Shown: positions 53,350-61,100 of the stretch, in pieces
Numbering within the stretch: the stretch's first letter is position 1
How the letters are laid out: every line of letters starts with the position of its first letter
Source of the DNA: Bacteroidota bacterium
GTDB taxonomy: Bacteria > Bacteroidota > Bacteroidia > Chitinophagales > Chitinophagaceae
Length of the DNA stretch: 64,000 nucleotides
NCBI GenBank assembly: GCA_023417815.1
Contig: JAEZEI010000068.1
Coordinates: forward strand, 39,252 to 103,251
Reading direction: 5' to 3'
Notes under the pieces: model-generated
Database searches by the model: none
The model's input: the letters and a program-made list of their open reading frames with translations, nothing else
What the model was told of the DNA's origin: nothing
Position numbers and translations under genes: made by a program

Positions 53350-54567
53350 TTAAAATAGCGTATACCCAAGAATTATTGAACTTGTTCTATATGCCGACTC
53401 CCAATAAACATAGTTGTTCAGAATATCTCTATTTGTGTAAAGTTGAATTTCGAGGCTGAACTTGTTATTATATTTATAACCCATCCCCAAAGCCAGGTTT
53501 TTTCCAGGTTTTACTTCAAGTTCATTAATCATCGAGTTATCCTCTCTGAAAAACTGAATAGTGGAATTATTGGAAATATCGAAGACATAGGAAAGGGTTA
53601 CAAATAGTTTTGACTTATCATTCAGATAAAAATAATGTCGCACACCTACCGGGAGTTCGATGGCTTTATAATCAATTTTTGAAACAAGAGTTCCTCCCGG
53701 AACAGTGCCCGATTCCCTGGTTTGTTCAGATTTAAAAAATTTGTAAGCAGGTTCCAATATTATACCCCACTTGTTCTTGTTATAGGGCAAAAGAAATTCA
53801 GCCTCAACTCCAAACCTGCCGCCAGCCTTCCTGAAATCAGTATTCTTGACACCCGACGCAGAACTTTGCATCTCCAGGTTATTAAAGTTCAAACCAGGCC
53901 GGAGGGTCAAATGAAACCAGTCGCCTTTCTTCTTCGGCTTAAAATCACTATAGTCTGAACCTTTACATTCATTATACTTTCTGAAAAACTTCTCCAGGTC
54001 ATGCTTTGCGTATTTGAGATCTTCTACATCCTTTGTCACTATTGTTTCACAGCGCAACTTCAGGAGAAGTTCCTGTCTAAAGGAATCGTTCTCCAGAATA
54101 TTATTGCTGGATAAATACTTTTTATAAACCAATTGCTGGATCTCAGATTCCTTCCTGTAGAAAAAGCGGCTCATATCACCTTCCTGGTAGTGATATAATG
54201 ATGCCTGTCCTTCAATCAGCACTTTCAGGAATAATAACTCCTCCTTAAATTCCGGGTTCCTTTCATAACCCAATTCATCTAATTTATCACTGGACCTGTC
54301 AATATTGATTTTAGCCCTGATATACTTTGAGCTGTTATATATCCCGAATTCCTTTACATTCTGAAGGGTACCTTTTTGTACGATCTCATTTTGGGAAAGC
54401 TTATAATCGAATTGCAAAGGGTTATTCTTCCAATCAACATTCCTTATGAGACATTCAGTTCGTTGGTTGGATTCATCGATAAAATAACCACTTTCATAAA
54501 TGATCTGGGAATAAGTTGCGGTGCATGAAATTGTAATTAACGCTAGCAGTAGTAATTGTTTTCTCAT
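53350..54567 (-). CDS. Outer-membrane beta-barrel protein (PorT-like C-terminal domain)
   Basis: 405 aa from the ATG at 54567 (MRKQLLLLALITISCTATYS signal peptide); a TTG at 54576 is rejected. The first ~190 residues (IIYESGYFIDESNQRTECLI, RNVDWKNNPLQFDYKLS, then KGTLQNVKEFGIYNSSKYIR) are a soluble domain typical of a Flavobacteriia/Chitinophagia family. As I recall, databases often mislabel this family 'tRNA modification GTPase'; no G-domain motif is present here. The C-terminal ~190 residues are amphipathic strands ending SIILGYTLF, fitting an 8-stranded outer-membrane barrel. Function unknown. Confidence 0.75.
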   Translation of the reverse strand: MRKQLLLLALITISCTATYSQIIYESGYFIDESNQRTECLIRNVDWKNNPLQFDYKLSQNEIVQKGTLQNVKEFGIYNSSKYIRAKINIDRSSDKLDELGYERNPEFKEELLFLKVLIEGQASLYHYQEGDMSRFFYRKESEIQQLVYKKYLSSNNILENDSFRQELLLKLRCETIVTKDVEDLKYAKHDLEKFFRKYNECKGSDYSDFKPKKKGDWFHLTLRPGLNFNNLEMQSSASGVKNTDFRKAGGRFGVEAEFLLPYNKNKWGIILEPAYKFFKSEQTRESGTVPGGTLVSKIDYKAIELPVGVRHYFYLNDKSKLFVTLSYVFDISNNSTIQFFREDNSMINELEVKPGKNLALGMGYKYNNKFSLEIQLYTNRDILNNYVYWESAYRTSSIILGYTLF

Positions 54568-54917
54568 AAAAATCAAATTATAATATTTTTTGGAGAATTA
54601 ATGTGTTGGGCTGGAAATAACGGTTCGGTAGAGACGCAAGATTTTGCGTCTCAAAATAGTAACACTGAAATCAATGAGTTACACAGAAAACACAGAAGGT
54701 ACAGTGAACAGATCACGAATACCGAATAGCCAGGATAAATTGCTCATTATAAACCTCCAACGCTCGTCCCGCAGAATTGCGGGATCAAACTTCCAACTTC
54801 CAACTGTCGTTCAATTTTTCTGAGGCCGGGTTTTAGGATGCTAACGGTATCGAATGAAGGGAGGAAGCCTTTATTGTATCTTCGATAATAAAAGTTACCT
54901 AAGGCCCTTGCTATATT
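54568..54917. other. Spacer with repeats between the barrel and GNAT genes
   Basis: It contains a GAGACGC palindrome (54631-54652), an ACACAGAAAACACAGAAGG motif run (~54680), AACCTCC/AACTTCC heptamers (~54747-54800) interrupted by a CCCGCA-ATTC-TGCGGG hairpin (~54767-54783). No gene. Confidence 0.65.
54631..54652. repeat. GAGACGC palindrome, copy 8
   Basis: GAGACGCAA and TTGCGTCTC around GATT. Confidence 0.85.
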
Positions 54918-55424
54918 TTATTCTTGCCTTAATTCATATTCAACTTCATTGTCCTCCAGGTCTGCAATTTTGATGAAGTTCAGTTTCTCAATAAGCTTTA
55001 TTGCTTTTTCGTTTTGTTTAGTTGTTATTGCCCAAATGCGTTTCAGCCCGATATGATTTAAACCATAATCAATTGCCAATGACATCGCAAAAGTCATATA
55101 TCCCTTCCCACGGTATTGAGGCAATAAAACACAACCCAGTTCCCCTTCGCCTTTGTCGAGTCCACGGTAATAACCGCAGGTACCGACAATTTTATTCGTT
55201 AGTTTATCTACAATACCCCAGTGTATTGAATTTCCCTTGCTGTAGTCATCATTTATCCTGGATTGCATTTCTATTGCCTGTGCCGGTGTTGTAGCCTGGA
55301 CAGCATCGTAGAATGAAATTTCAATAATATCATTGATGTCGGAATCTATAATTTGTCTCAACAAAATTTTGTCGTTCGAAACAACCGGAAATTTGTCGTA
55401 CGGTGGAAGTTTCATTTTTTCCAT
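54918..55424 (-). CDS. GNAT family N-acetyltransferase (RimJ/RimL-like)
   Basis: 168 aa. The Acetyltransf_3 fold is marked by ILLRQIIDSDINDIIEISFY, GIVDKLTNKIVGTCGYYRG, the acetyl-CoA loop LPQYRGKGYMTFAM (Q/RxxGxG) and the C-terminal IWAITTKQNEKAIKLIEKLN-F motif (NxxAxxLxEKLGF). Such enzymes acetylate ribosomal-protein N-termini, drugs or small amines; the target is unknown. An internal ATG at 55415 is an alternative start. It begins an accessory stretch of minus-strand single genes. Confidence 0.88.
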   Translation of the reverse strand: MEKMKLPPYDKFPVVSNDKILLRQIIDSDINDIIEISFYDAVQATTPAQAIEMQSRINDDYSKGNSIHWGIVDKLTNKIVGTCGYYRGLDKGEGELGCVLLPQYRGKGYMTFAMSLAIDYGLNHIGLKRIWAITTKQNEKAIKLIEKLNFIKIADLEDNEVEYELRQE

Positions 55425-55491
55425 GTTGTGCTTTTAATCTTTTTACTCATTACTATTCAGTGTCATTGAGTATAAACTTAAAGATTCTGCT

Positions 55492-55629
55492 TTATCCTGG
55501 AAGCTGTATTCGTATGTAAGCCCAAGCCGTATCATACTTTCCCGCAACCAATGTGTCACCTGGAATAACGATTTGTGAGATTGATACCTTTCCCAGGATT
55601 AACAACATTAGTAAACATAAATACTTCAT
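55492..55629 (-). CDS. Very small secreted peptide, possibly a gene remnant
   Basis: 45 aa from the ATG at 55629: a signal-peptide-like N-terminus (KYLCLLMLLILGKVSISQ) and only ~27 mature residues (GDTLVAGKYDTAWAYIRIQL). No family recognised. It may be the 5' end of a longer exported protein truncated by a stop. Confidence 0.3.
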   Translation of the reverse strand: MKYLCLLMLLILGKVSISQIVIPGDTLVAGKYDTAWAYIRIQLPG

Positions 55630-55663
55630 AGATTTAATTTTATACCGGTGGGAAATAGTCTTA

Positions 55664-55960
55664 TTAAATATGTTGCTTCTCATGACATGTTTTACAGACT
55701 GAAACAAGCCAGTCAATTGGCTCCTTACCAATATTATACTTTGCGTACTTTTTATGATGAACCTGTGTTGCCTTACCTCCACAAAATACACAACGCCAGT
55801 TATCTCTCTTTAATACTACATAACGCTTTCTTTTCCATGCCTCCGAATTCAGATAGTTATTTCGGTAATAGTCACGCCTTTGTTTTCGTCTTTGTTCAAA
55901 GACATACTGCTTGAAGGCAAATATTGCAATAAAGATTAGTATCAGGAGTATTGCGTGCAT
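55664..55960 (-). CDS. Membrane-anchored HNH endonuclease-like protein
   Basis: 98 aa from the ATG at 55960. A hydrophobic N-terminal helix (residues 2-17) would anchor it in the membrane, followed by a basic stretch (QRRKQRRDYYRNN) and an HNH zinc-finger fold: C57-x2-C60, H68-H69, C89-x2-C92-H93 (WRCVFCGG, VHHKKYAKYN, VCKTCHEKQH). HNH domains are metal-dependent nucleases of many roles, including phage restriction and mobile elements. A membrane-anchored form of only 98 residues is unusual. A CAGGC-AAC-GCCTG palindrome lies 6 nt before the start. Confidence 0.7.
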   Translation of the reverse strand: MHAILLILIFIAIFAFKQYVFEQRRKQRRDYYRNNYLNSEAWKRKRYVVLKRDNWRCVFCGGKATQVHHKKYAKYNIGKEPIDWLVSVCKTCHEKQHI

Positions 55961-55965
55961 AATTA

Positions 55966-55978
55966 CAGGCAACGCCTG
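55966..55978. repeat. CAGGCAACGCCTG palindrome upstream of the HNH gene
   Basis: 5-bp arms CAGGC/GCCTG around AAC. The same sequence, longer by one base pair, lies upstream of the HEPN gene at 59079-59093, and GTTGCCTGC lies just after that gene at 58283-58291. Confidence 0.6.
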
Positions 55979-56116
55979 CGCCTTTAATTATTCACCCCAC
56001 ATTAAGAAACTAATGACCCGGCAATCATTACTTCTAAAATATCTAAACTTGTTGTACAACCTCACTTCCCCAAAAATCTCTCTCGTAATAAAAAAATAAG
56101 ATGCCGGAATACTTCC

Positions 56117-57550
56117 CTATTTAGATGTCCTGCCGATGATATAATCCAGGTTGTTGTCCTTGCCTGAAACAACGTTCATTGTAAATTCAACGGATGGCGC
56201 CTGCGTATCTGTTTTTTTAAAGTCATCATATGTTAAGTAGGCGAATAAGCCATTCACAGTTCCAATGATCATATTGTCTGCATTTTTTACAACCCCGATA
56301 TTATTGTCCGCAAATGTATAGAGGCTATTAAAGTTCCTGCATATTACCGCAATGTTGCGTAAGGCTAAAGTATTGCCGTCTTTGTCTTTAAAAGTTGCAG
56401 CTATGGGCGGAGACAATTCTTTCCACACAGGCTCGTCGACGTTATGAACTCCAAAAGCCCTGACTGGAAAAACACTGAATGAATTGATGGATGCGCTGGC
56501 TTCATCTATGGCTGACTTATCCTGTTCAAATTTTCGATTCCGTGCCTCAACCAGTTTATTGAGCTTCTCAATCCGTTCATTGTCATTCGCTATCAAAACG
56601 GAATCCTTTAAATACTGTTCTTTATCCTTTTGTTCTTTGGCCAGTCGTTGCCTGGTTTTGTGTTCGTACTCCATGCGCTGCTTTTCAAAAACCCTGAGCG
56701 CTTTATCATAATCCTCCCCAACCAAAACCGGCCTGGCAGCATAGGAGACAGTTTTTTTGTCGTTGGTAAACCTGATTGTGTATAAACCGCTCGTAGTTCC
56801 TTTAAGTAATTCCACATTGCTCCACTCTTCTTCAGCATCTTCAGGGTTAAAGTTTTTGTCAGAAGGATCCACCTGGAACTTTAAATTATCGTATACCATC
56901 AATTCTTTGAAGGAAGCAGGGTCTATAACTATATTTATAATGGGCGTGGAATTATTGGCCTTCCCGGGTTTTACAGGTTCAACCAGGTCGCTGCCTGCTG
57001 AAGCAACTACTTTCGAGCCGGAACCTGGTTTAACCAGGTCTATCACAGCACATTCATCCTTATAGATCCATTTTTGTTCCACAGTATCTAAATAGTAATG
57101 GTTGTTTATTTCCTTATTGGTGATTGCGAGGTTCACCTCAGGCTGACTTTCCGGGTTTACAAATACAGGTTCACCATCTTTAAATGCAACTATTTCGCAC
57201 ATGCCTGATGACTCCAGGTTATACCTCGTACCCGCCGAATCATAAGCCATGGGAATACCTGCCAGGTAAAAGTCTATTGGGCTTGTAAACTCCCTGTATT
57301 TTACCTGTACATTTCCCTTAACTATATTTCCATCCTTGTCAATAAACGAATTTGGCGGAAATAAAATGATGCTGCCTGTCTTATATACCAGGGTGTCCCC
57401 TTTTGATGCATCCACCAAATATTCTCTAAAAGGAATTTGAGCATTTTCTATTGACGGGTTGATAAATTGGCGATTGTATTTTCCTGATTCTTCTTGTTTA
57501 CAACCAACCAGGATCAAAATGCTGAAGATGATGATAAATATCTTATTCAT
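56117..57550 (-). CDS. Lipoprotein with ZU5-like domain and coiled coil
   Basis: 477 aa from the ATG at 57550; the longer open frame to 57790 lacks a signal. The lipobox is ILVGC (residue ~18). A ZU5-like beta domain follows (TGSIILFPPNSFIDKDGNIV, VKYREFTSPIDFYLAGIPM, YNLESSGMCEIVAFKDGEPV), a form frequent in Bacteroidota. A ~100-residue strongly charged helix (FEKQRMEYEHKTRQRLAKEQ ... IDEASASIN) comes next, then a C-terminal beta region (GVHNVDEPVW ... IGTVNGLFAYLTYDDF). It is likely a surface or periplasmic lipoprotein of unknown role. Confidence 0.65.
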   Translation of the reverse strand: MNKIFIIIFSILILVGCKQEESGKYNRQFINPSIENAQIPFREYLVDASKGDTLVYKTGSIILFPPNSFIDKDGNIVKGNVQVKYREFTSPIDFYLAGIPMAYDSAGTRYNLESSGMCEIVAFKDGEPVFVNPESQPEVNLAITNKEINNHYYLDTVEQKWIYKDECAVIDLVKPGSGSKVVASAGSDLVEPVKPGKANNSTPIINIVIDPASFKELMVYDNLKFQVDPSDKNFNPEDAEEEWSNVELLKGTTSGLYTIRFTNDKKTVSYAARPVLVGEDYDKALRVFEKQRMEYEHKTRQRLAKEQKDKEQYLKDSVLIANDNERIEKLNKLVEARNRKFEQDKSAIDEASASINSFSVFPVRAFGVHNVDEPVWKELSPPIAATFKDKDGNTLALRNIAVICRNFNSLYTFADNNIGVVKNADNMIIGTVNGLFAYLTYDDFKKTDTQAPSVEFTMNVVSGKDNNLDYIIGRTSK

Positions 57551-57692
57551 TGAAAATACTTTAGGAAATTGGCTGGGCTGGCAGAGAATAAGTCTTACCC
57601 GCTGATTCAACAATGATTCAATGTTGAATTTACATTTTTGTGGCGCCTGATAGGTCATAAGATTATTAGAATTGAATAAAACTCTTCTTTCT

Positions 57693-58082
57693 TTATTCGC
57701 GGCCAACAGGAATGTCTGCTTTTTGAATACTATATAAATACTTGGAGCAGGTTTGTAGTAAAGTGTAAGCGTGGCTCGCAATAAATTCAAGGGTTACATG
57801 TTCTGCAACTTTATGACTTAAATAAAAACGCTTTTGGTTCTCATCATAATATGCAGCAACATAGACATTCCAATCAGTAATTAATTCCAAATAATTGAAA
57901 TTAGGATAAACCTCGATGAGGTATTGAATATCGTTTTCTGTCCACCTAAGTTGTCTCCAGTTAAAAGACAACCAATCACTTGGGGGTCTGGTCGAAACTT
58001 TTATCCCTTTATAAAGCCCTTCTCTTTGCTTGAAGTCTTGAATAGCGTTATCAATATTTAGAAAAGCTTCTTGCCCTGTCAT
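57693..58082 (-). CDS. Hypothetical protein
   Basis: 129 aa, no signal or membrane segment. Aromatic-rich (DWLSFNWRQLRWTENDIQYL, ELITDWNVYVAAYYDENQKR) with a helical end. I do not recognise a family. ATG start at 58082. It lies between the lipoprotein gene (143-bp gap) and a 174-bp inverted-repeat element beyond which is the HEPN gene, in the same orientation. Confidence 0.5.
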   Translation of the reverse strand: MTGQEAFLNIDNAIQDFKQREGLYKGIKVSTRPPSDWLSFNWRQLRWTENDIQYLIEVYPNFNYLELITDWNVYVAAYYDENQKRFYLSHKVAEHVTLEFIASHAYTLLQTCSKYLYSIQKADIPVGRE

Positions 58083-58104
58083 GTAAGTTGCAATTAACGT
58101 TGTC

Positions 58105-58278
58105 GGTTTGCTGCTGTGCTGGTATTTTATAATGGTCAGCCTGGCAACTGATGCCTATTGAAAACCAAAGTACAAAATATATTCTACTACTTAATAGCGT
58201 TCAGACAAGCAAGACCTACTGTCGATAGGCGAAATAAAAGTTGATGCTGCATTAGGACAGCCAGCATAGCAGCAAACC
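58105..58278. repeat. 174-bp inverted-repeat element (MITE-like or recombination-site-like)
   Basis: GGTTTGCTGCTGTGCTGG (58105-58122) pairs with CCAGCATAGCAGCAAACC (58261-58278): 18-bp arms with one mismatch, 138 bp apart. It fills most of the gap between the 57693 and 58294 genes. No transposase ORF fits inside, and core sites of classical integron attC (RYYYAAC/GTTRRRY) are not matched. Confidence 0.7.
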
Positions 58279-58293
58279 AATTGTTGCCTGCAG

Positions 58294-59055
58294 TTATAGT
58301 AATGGTCTATGTAGTTGTCTGTCTGCCCATTCGGTTAAGAATTTGTAAGCAACTTTACGAACGCTGTCAAGTCGGGTAATTACATTTTCAACGTAGTTGA
58401 TTTCGACTGGAACGAGACCATGAGCTATATTATTTCTGATTTCATTGTTGTCATTAATCCACCTGTCATCTCCGTCAATATTTTCCCAATTCTTTAAATC
58501 ATTGCCCCAAAGAGTTTCAAAGCAATTCCAAATTTGGTTGATAATTCCTCGCTGTGTCCTTTCAGTGGGTGTATGATATTTTGCGGCGACAACGTTTATT
58601 GAGTTCCAAAATGCAAGAAACTTGTCAAAGGGGTCTTCAGTATAAAGCCCTTTTCTATACCAATTAAGAGCTCTTAGAAGTGTGGTCTCGTGCAAGTTTA
58701 AAATTCTGGATTGCTGGAAGCAATTGCTAAATTCTATTCCTTCTATAACAGCTTTTACAGAATTGTTATCCGTAGCACTCCTAATATCATTATTAGTGAC
58801 TAACAATGGCAAGTCAGTTTTAATAGATAAAACATCTAGCATTTTCCCAATGAATAGAAGTGCTACTTTAAATGCTCTGTCTTGGTCAACTGTCCCTACC
58901 GTAGAAGTCACCCTTATTCCATTTGCATGTTGTCTAATGCTTATATCGCTTCTAAATACATTACCTAAATCAAGTTCTTTATCTGTTTTAAAATCAAGCC
59001 TCCGTTTTATCGAAATTGCTCCAAATACTATAAGTTCAACACTGTATATCCTCAT
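58294..59055 (-). CDS. HEPN-domain protein (ApeA-like/MauJ-like)
   Basis: 253 aa, cytoplasmic. The C-terminal ~130 residues are helical and carry R207-N-N-I-A-H212 in DNNEIRNNIAHGLVPVE, the Rx4-6H signature of HEPN ribonucleases, in the form typical of the Apea-like HEPN group. The N-terminal half (VELIVFGAISIKRRLDFKTD, ANGIRVTSTVG) is a beta-rich domain of unknown role. Similar proteins are called MauJ in databases, without proof. HEPN proteins often act as RNA-cutting effectors in phage defence; here no partner toxin-antitoxin gene is adjacent. It is bracketed by inverted GCAGGCAAC motifs (58283-58291, 59079-59087). Confidence 0.7.
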   Translation of the reverse strand: MRIYSVELIVFGAISIKRRLDFKTDKELDLGNVFRSDISIRQHANGIRVTSTVGTVDQDRAFKVALLFIGKMLDVLSIKTDLPLLVTNNDIRSATDNNSVKAVIEGIEFSNCFQQSRILNLHETTLLRALNWYRKGLYTEDPFDKFLAFWNSINVVAAKYHTPTERTQRGIINQIWNCFETLWGNDLKNWENIDGDDRWINDNNEIRNNIAHGLVPVEINYVENVITRLDSVRKVAYKFLTEWADRQLHRPLL

Positions 59056-59078
59056 GAGATTAAAGGTCTAAATTAATT

Positions 59079-59093
59079 GCAGGCAACGCCTGC
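59079..59093. repeat. GCAGGCAACGCCTGC palindrome upstream of the HEPN gene
   Basis: 6-bp arms around AAC; shared with 55966-55978. Confidence 0.6.
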
Positions 59094-59297
59094 GGCTTTA
59101 TGCAGGCAGGGATTAGAATTACCAAAGCCGGGCCGGCGTCGTTAATATATGTAAACACGGCCTTCCAGTTCTAGTTTACACACCTTCGTCCCCCTCAGTC
59201 CCATTGAAACTAAAGCAGTAGTTGGCGTAGACGCTAATAAAGAGAATAAAATCGGGATTTGCAATACCGTAGAAATACGGGAGAAGGACAAGGGAGC

Positions 59298-59331
59298 GAG
59301 GGAATGAAGGAGCGAAGGAGCGAAGGAGCGA
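59298..59331. repeat. 8-bp tandem repeat AAGGAGCG
   Basis: Three consecutive exact units with degenerate flanks; the complementary pattern (CGCTCC) occurs near 53107-53137. Confidence 0.7.
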
Positions 59332-59369
59332 GTTTTCACACTATTATTGCAAGTATAATAATGCGTAAT

Positions 59370-59397
59370 AAAAAACGGCACAATATGGATTGTGCCG
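59370..59397 (-). terminator. Terminator of the 59425 gene (minus strand)
   Basis: 9-bp stem CGGCACAAT / ATTGTGCCG (59376-59384, 59389-59397), loop ATGG, followed on the minus strand by T6 (59370-59375). Confidence 0.88.
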
Positions 59398-59424
59398 ATC
59401 TTGTTTCAAAAGGAAAGAAATCAA

Positions 59425-59964
59425 TTAAGAGGGTCTTCGCATTTCAACTATTGGAATCTCCACTTTTGTAAAAGTAATAACTGAAGGAAGGGTATATCCT
59501 GGTAATGGCCCCTCACCACTAGGGTGAACATTTAGACCCCCTCCACCAATTTCAAGGTTCCTTGTATATACAATTTGAGTCGCTGAAGAATTGATTGTTA
59601 GGATTCCATTTTCCCGCTTTCTCTTAAGCTTATCAGTGCCAAAAAATTTGATCGAATCCAGACTAGCGCCATAAGGCATAGAACCAACAAAGTCTGCAGA
59701 TGCGTTTACTTGCAGATTATTAAGGTTATCTCTAATTATTGTATTTCCTGATTTATACTTATAATAACCGAGTATATGTTTTACCTGGTAAGTAGAGCTA
59801 CCTATATATCTTTGATTTATATGTAAAGTAATCGTATCAGTTCCGTTAACATTTTGCCATATACCTACAAACTTATCTAAGCCAGGTTTGGAAACATATT
59901 GTTGAGCAAAAGCAGAGTTTGTAATGACAATAAGGGTAAGGCAAAATTTTATGTAATGCTTCAT
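59425..59964 (-). CDS. Secreted DUF6705-like protein
   Basis: 179 aa. Signal peptide of ~20 residues (ending NSAFAQ). The core GLDKFVGIWQNVNGTDTITL and a beta-rich middle with ILGYYKYKSGNTIIRDN and PYGASLDSIKFFG give a lipocalin-like pattern I associate with DUF6705, a Bacteroidota family of unknown function. This assignment is from memory. It starts 11 bp after the extended frame of the JAMM-like gene and ends before a strong terminator, so the two likely form one transcript. Confidence 0.6.
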   Translation of the reverse strand: MKHYIKFCLTLIVITNSAFAQQYVSKPGLDKFVGIWQNVNGTDTITLHINQRYIGSSTYQVKHILGYYKYKSGNTIIRDNLNNLQVNASADFVGSMPYGASLDSIKFFGTDKLKRKRENGILTINSSATQIVYTRNLEIGGGGLNVHPSGEGPLPGYTLPSVITFTKVEIPIVEMRRPS

Positions 59965-60125
59965 TTATATTTTTTTTAGATACAGGGGTCAGCTACGACT
60001 CTAGTTGATGAATATTTCTTAGGTTCCCAGGTATTTGTCGTACTATTTTTCTTAAAAAATTTTAAACCCGAGTTGGTGTGTGATAAAAATTGTAAAAATT
60101 TCTCTTCATTCAGCGTGGAATAATT

Positions 60126-60935
60126 CTAACCAATTTTGTCAGGTGTAATATACAGCATCATCATAGATTCCATAATGAAGTCGGATTTATACGTGGTGGC
60201 AAATGCATGAAATTTTGATAGGTTGTCTATTTTTAACATGTATTGATTTCCATGATGAGTTACAAGCGTGCTAGTAAAGGTATGTGGATCATTCATCTTA
60301 CCATTTGAATACACACTTATTATTGTGGATAAGTCACTTGCACTATATATAGATAGAGATGTTCCTGGTTTAGAGAAATGATTATGAATCATGCCATCTA
60401 TGGTTCCTGAAGGTAATGTTAGGTCGACAAATAGTTCATTCGTAGGCCCTTCATTTATAGTTTCATCAAAGGTTGAACTTGTTGTATTAGAATAAAAATA
60501 CGAATATTCTTTGTTACCAGATGCGTTAGTAATCAATGTTGAAATTTTCTCTTGAAACTCAGAATTATCGCCTAGTTTATCTGCCTCATCGCATGGATTA
60601 TAAAGGGGTTGTTGATTAGGAGGTAAACTACCACCACCACCTCCGCCTCCACCACCTTCGCAGATTATTTCGTTTGTTGTGAAAAGGTATTCTTCAGATA
60701 CCAAAACACCATTTATAAATGTTTGCCAATACCAATCAATCTGTTCGATTATGCAACCCTCCTCAAGGGGATGATCACGGGAAAGTGTAGAATTAATAGT
60801 TTTCTTAAATGCAAGGTTATTTCCATTATCTACAGAGTTTTCCATCTTTAGTAAATTATAACTATATGAAAGTACTTCATCAGATTTATAATTATTTTTT
60901 ATTAATTCGATTGGCGCTATGGATACATATTCCAC
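60126..60935 (-). pseudogene. JAMM/JAB-like domain protein, probably decayed (premature TAG, no proper 5' end)
   Basis: The open part is 269 aa from a GTG at 60935; a TGA lies two codons upstream and no signal peptide is seen. A Gly9 linker follows residue ~90. The C-terminal half has DGMIHNHF (H184, H186) and YSASD (S198, D201), the HxH...SxxD ligand pattern of JAMM metalloproteases, but with 11 rather than ~7 residues between the His pair and the Ser. The TAG at 60126-60128 is followed in the same frame by 49 more sense codons (including LNEEKFLQFLSHTNSGLKFF) up to TAA at 59976-59978, only 11 bp before the next gene. That is the likely original C-terminus, so the gene seems to carry a nonsense mutation. 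Confidence 0.6.
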
Positions 60936-61028
60936 ATTTCACCAGCTATTCTATTTTTAGTTTTTTAACCCCATTCAAGACAAACCAAATAATATTTTTC
61001 AAAATTTGATCATTGTTTGTGTCCAACT

Positions 61029-61049
61029 AAAAACCCCGCTTTCGCGGGG
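61029..61049 (-). terminator. Terminator of the XRE/coiled-coil unit (minus strand)
   Basis: Stem CCCCGC / GCGGGG with tetraloop TTTC (61034-61049; GAAA on the transcribed strand), followed on the minus strand by T5. Confidence 0.88.
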
Positions 61050-61100
61050 CTATGACTCTAATACCAAAAAAGAAAACAGATTGAACCGAAAGCGTTTCCC

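Larger units (their letters stand above)
59056..59424. other. Spacer upstream of the HEPN gene
   Basis: Holds the GCAGGCAACGCCTGC palindrome (59079-59093), a GCCGGGCCGGC palindrome (~59129), an 8-bp tandem repeat (59298-59331) and the terminator of the 59425 gene (59370-59397). A minus-strand frame across it (59142-59381) is repeat sequence and not a gene. Confidence 0.6.

Noticed and set aside
53350..54567. 'tRNA modification GTPase' label for the beta-barrel protein
   Set aside because: No GTP-binding motifs (GxxxxGKS, NKxD) are present; signal peptide and amphipathic strands show an outer-membrane barrel.
58083..58293. Classical integron attC site
   Set aside because: Overall hairpin design is similar, but the RYYYAAC and GTTRRRY core sites are not matched and no integrase gene is present.
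59142..59381. Minus-strand open frame of 79 codons
   Set aside because: It runs through an 8-bp tandem repeat and into a terminator hairpin.
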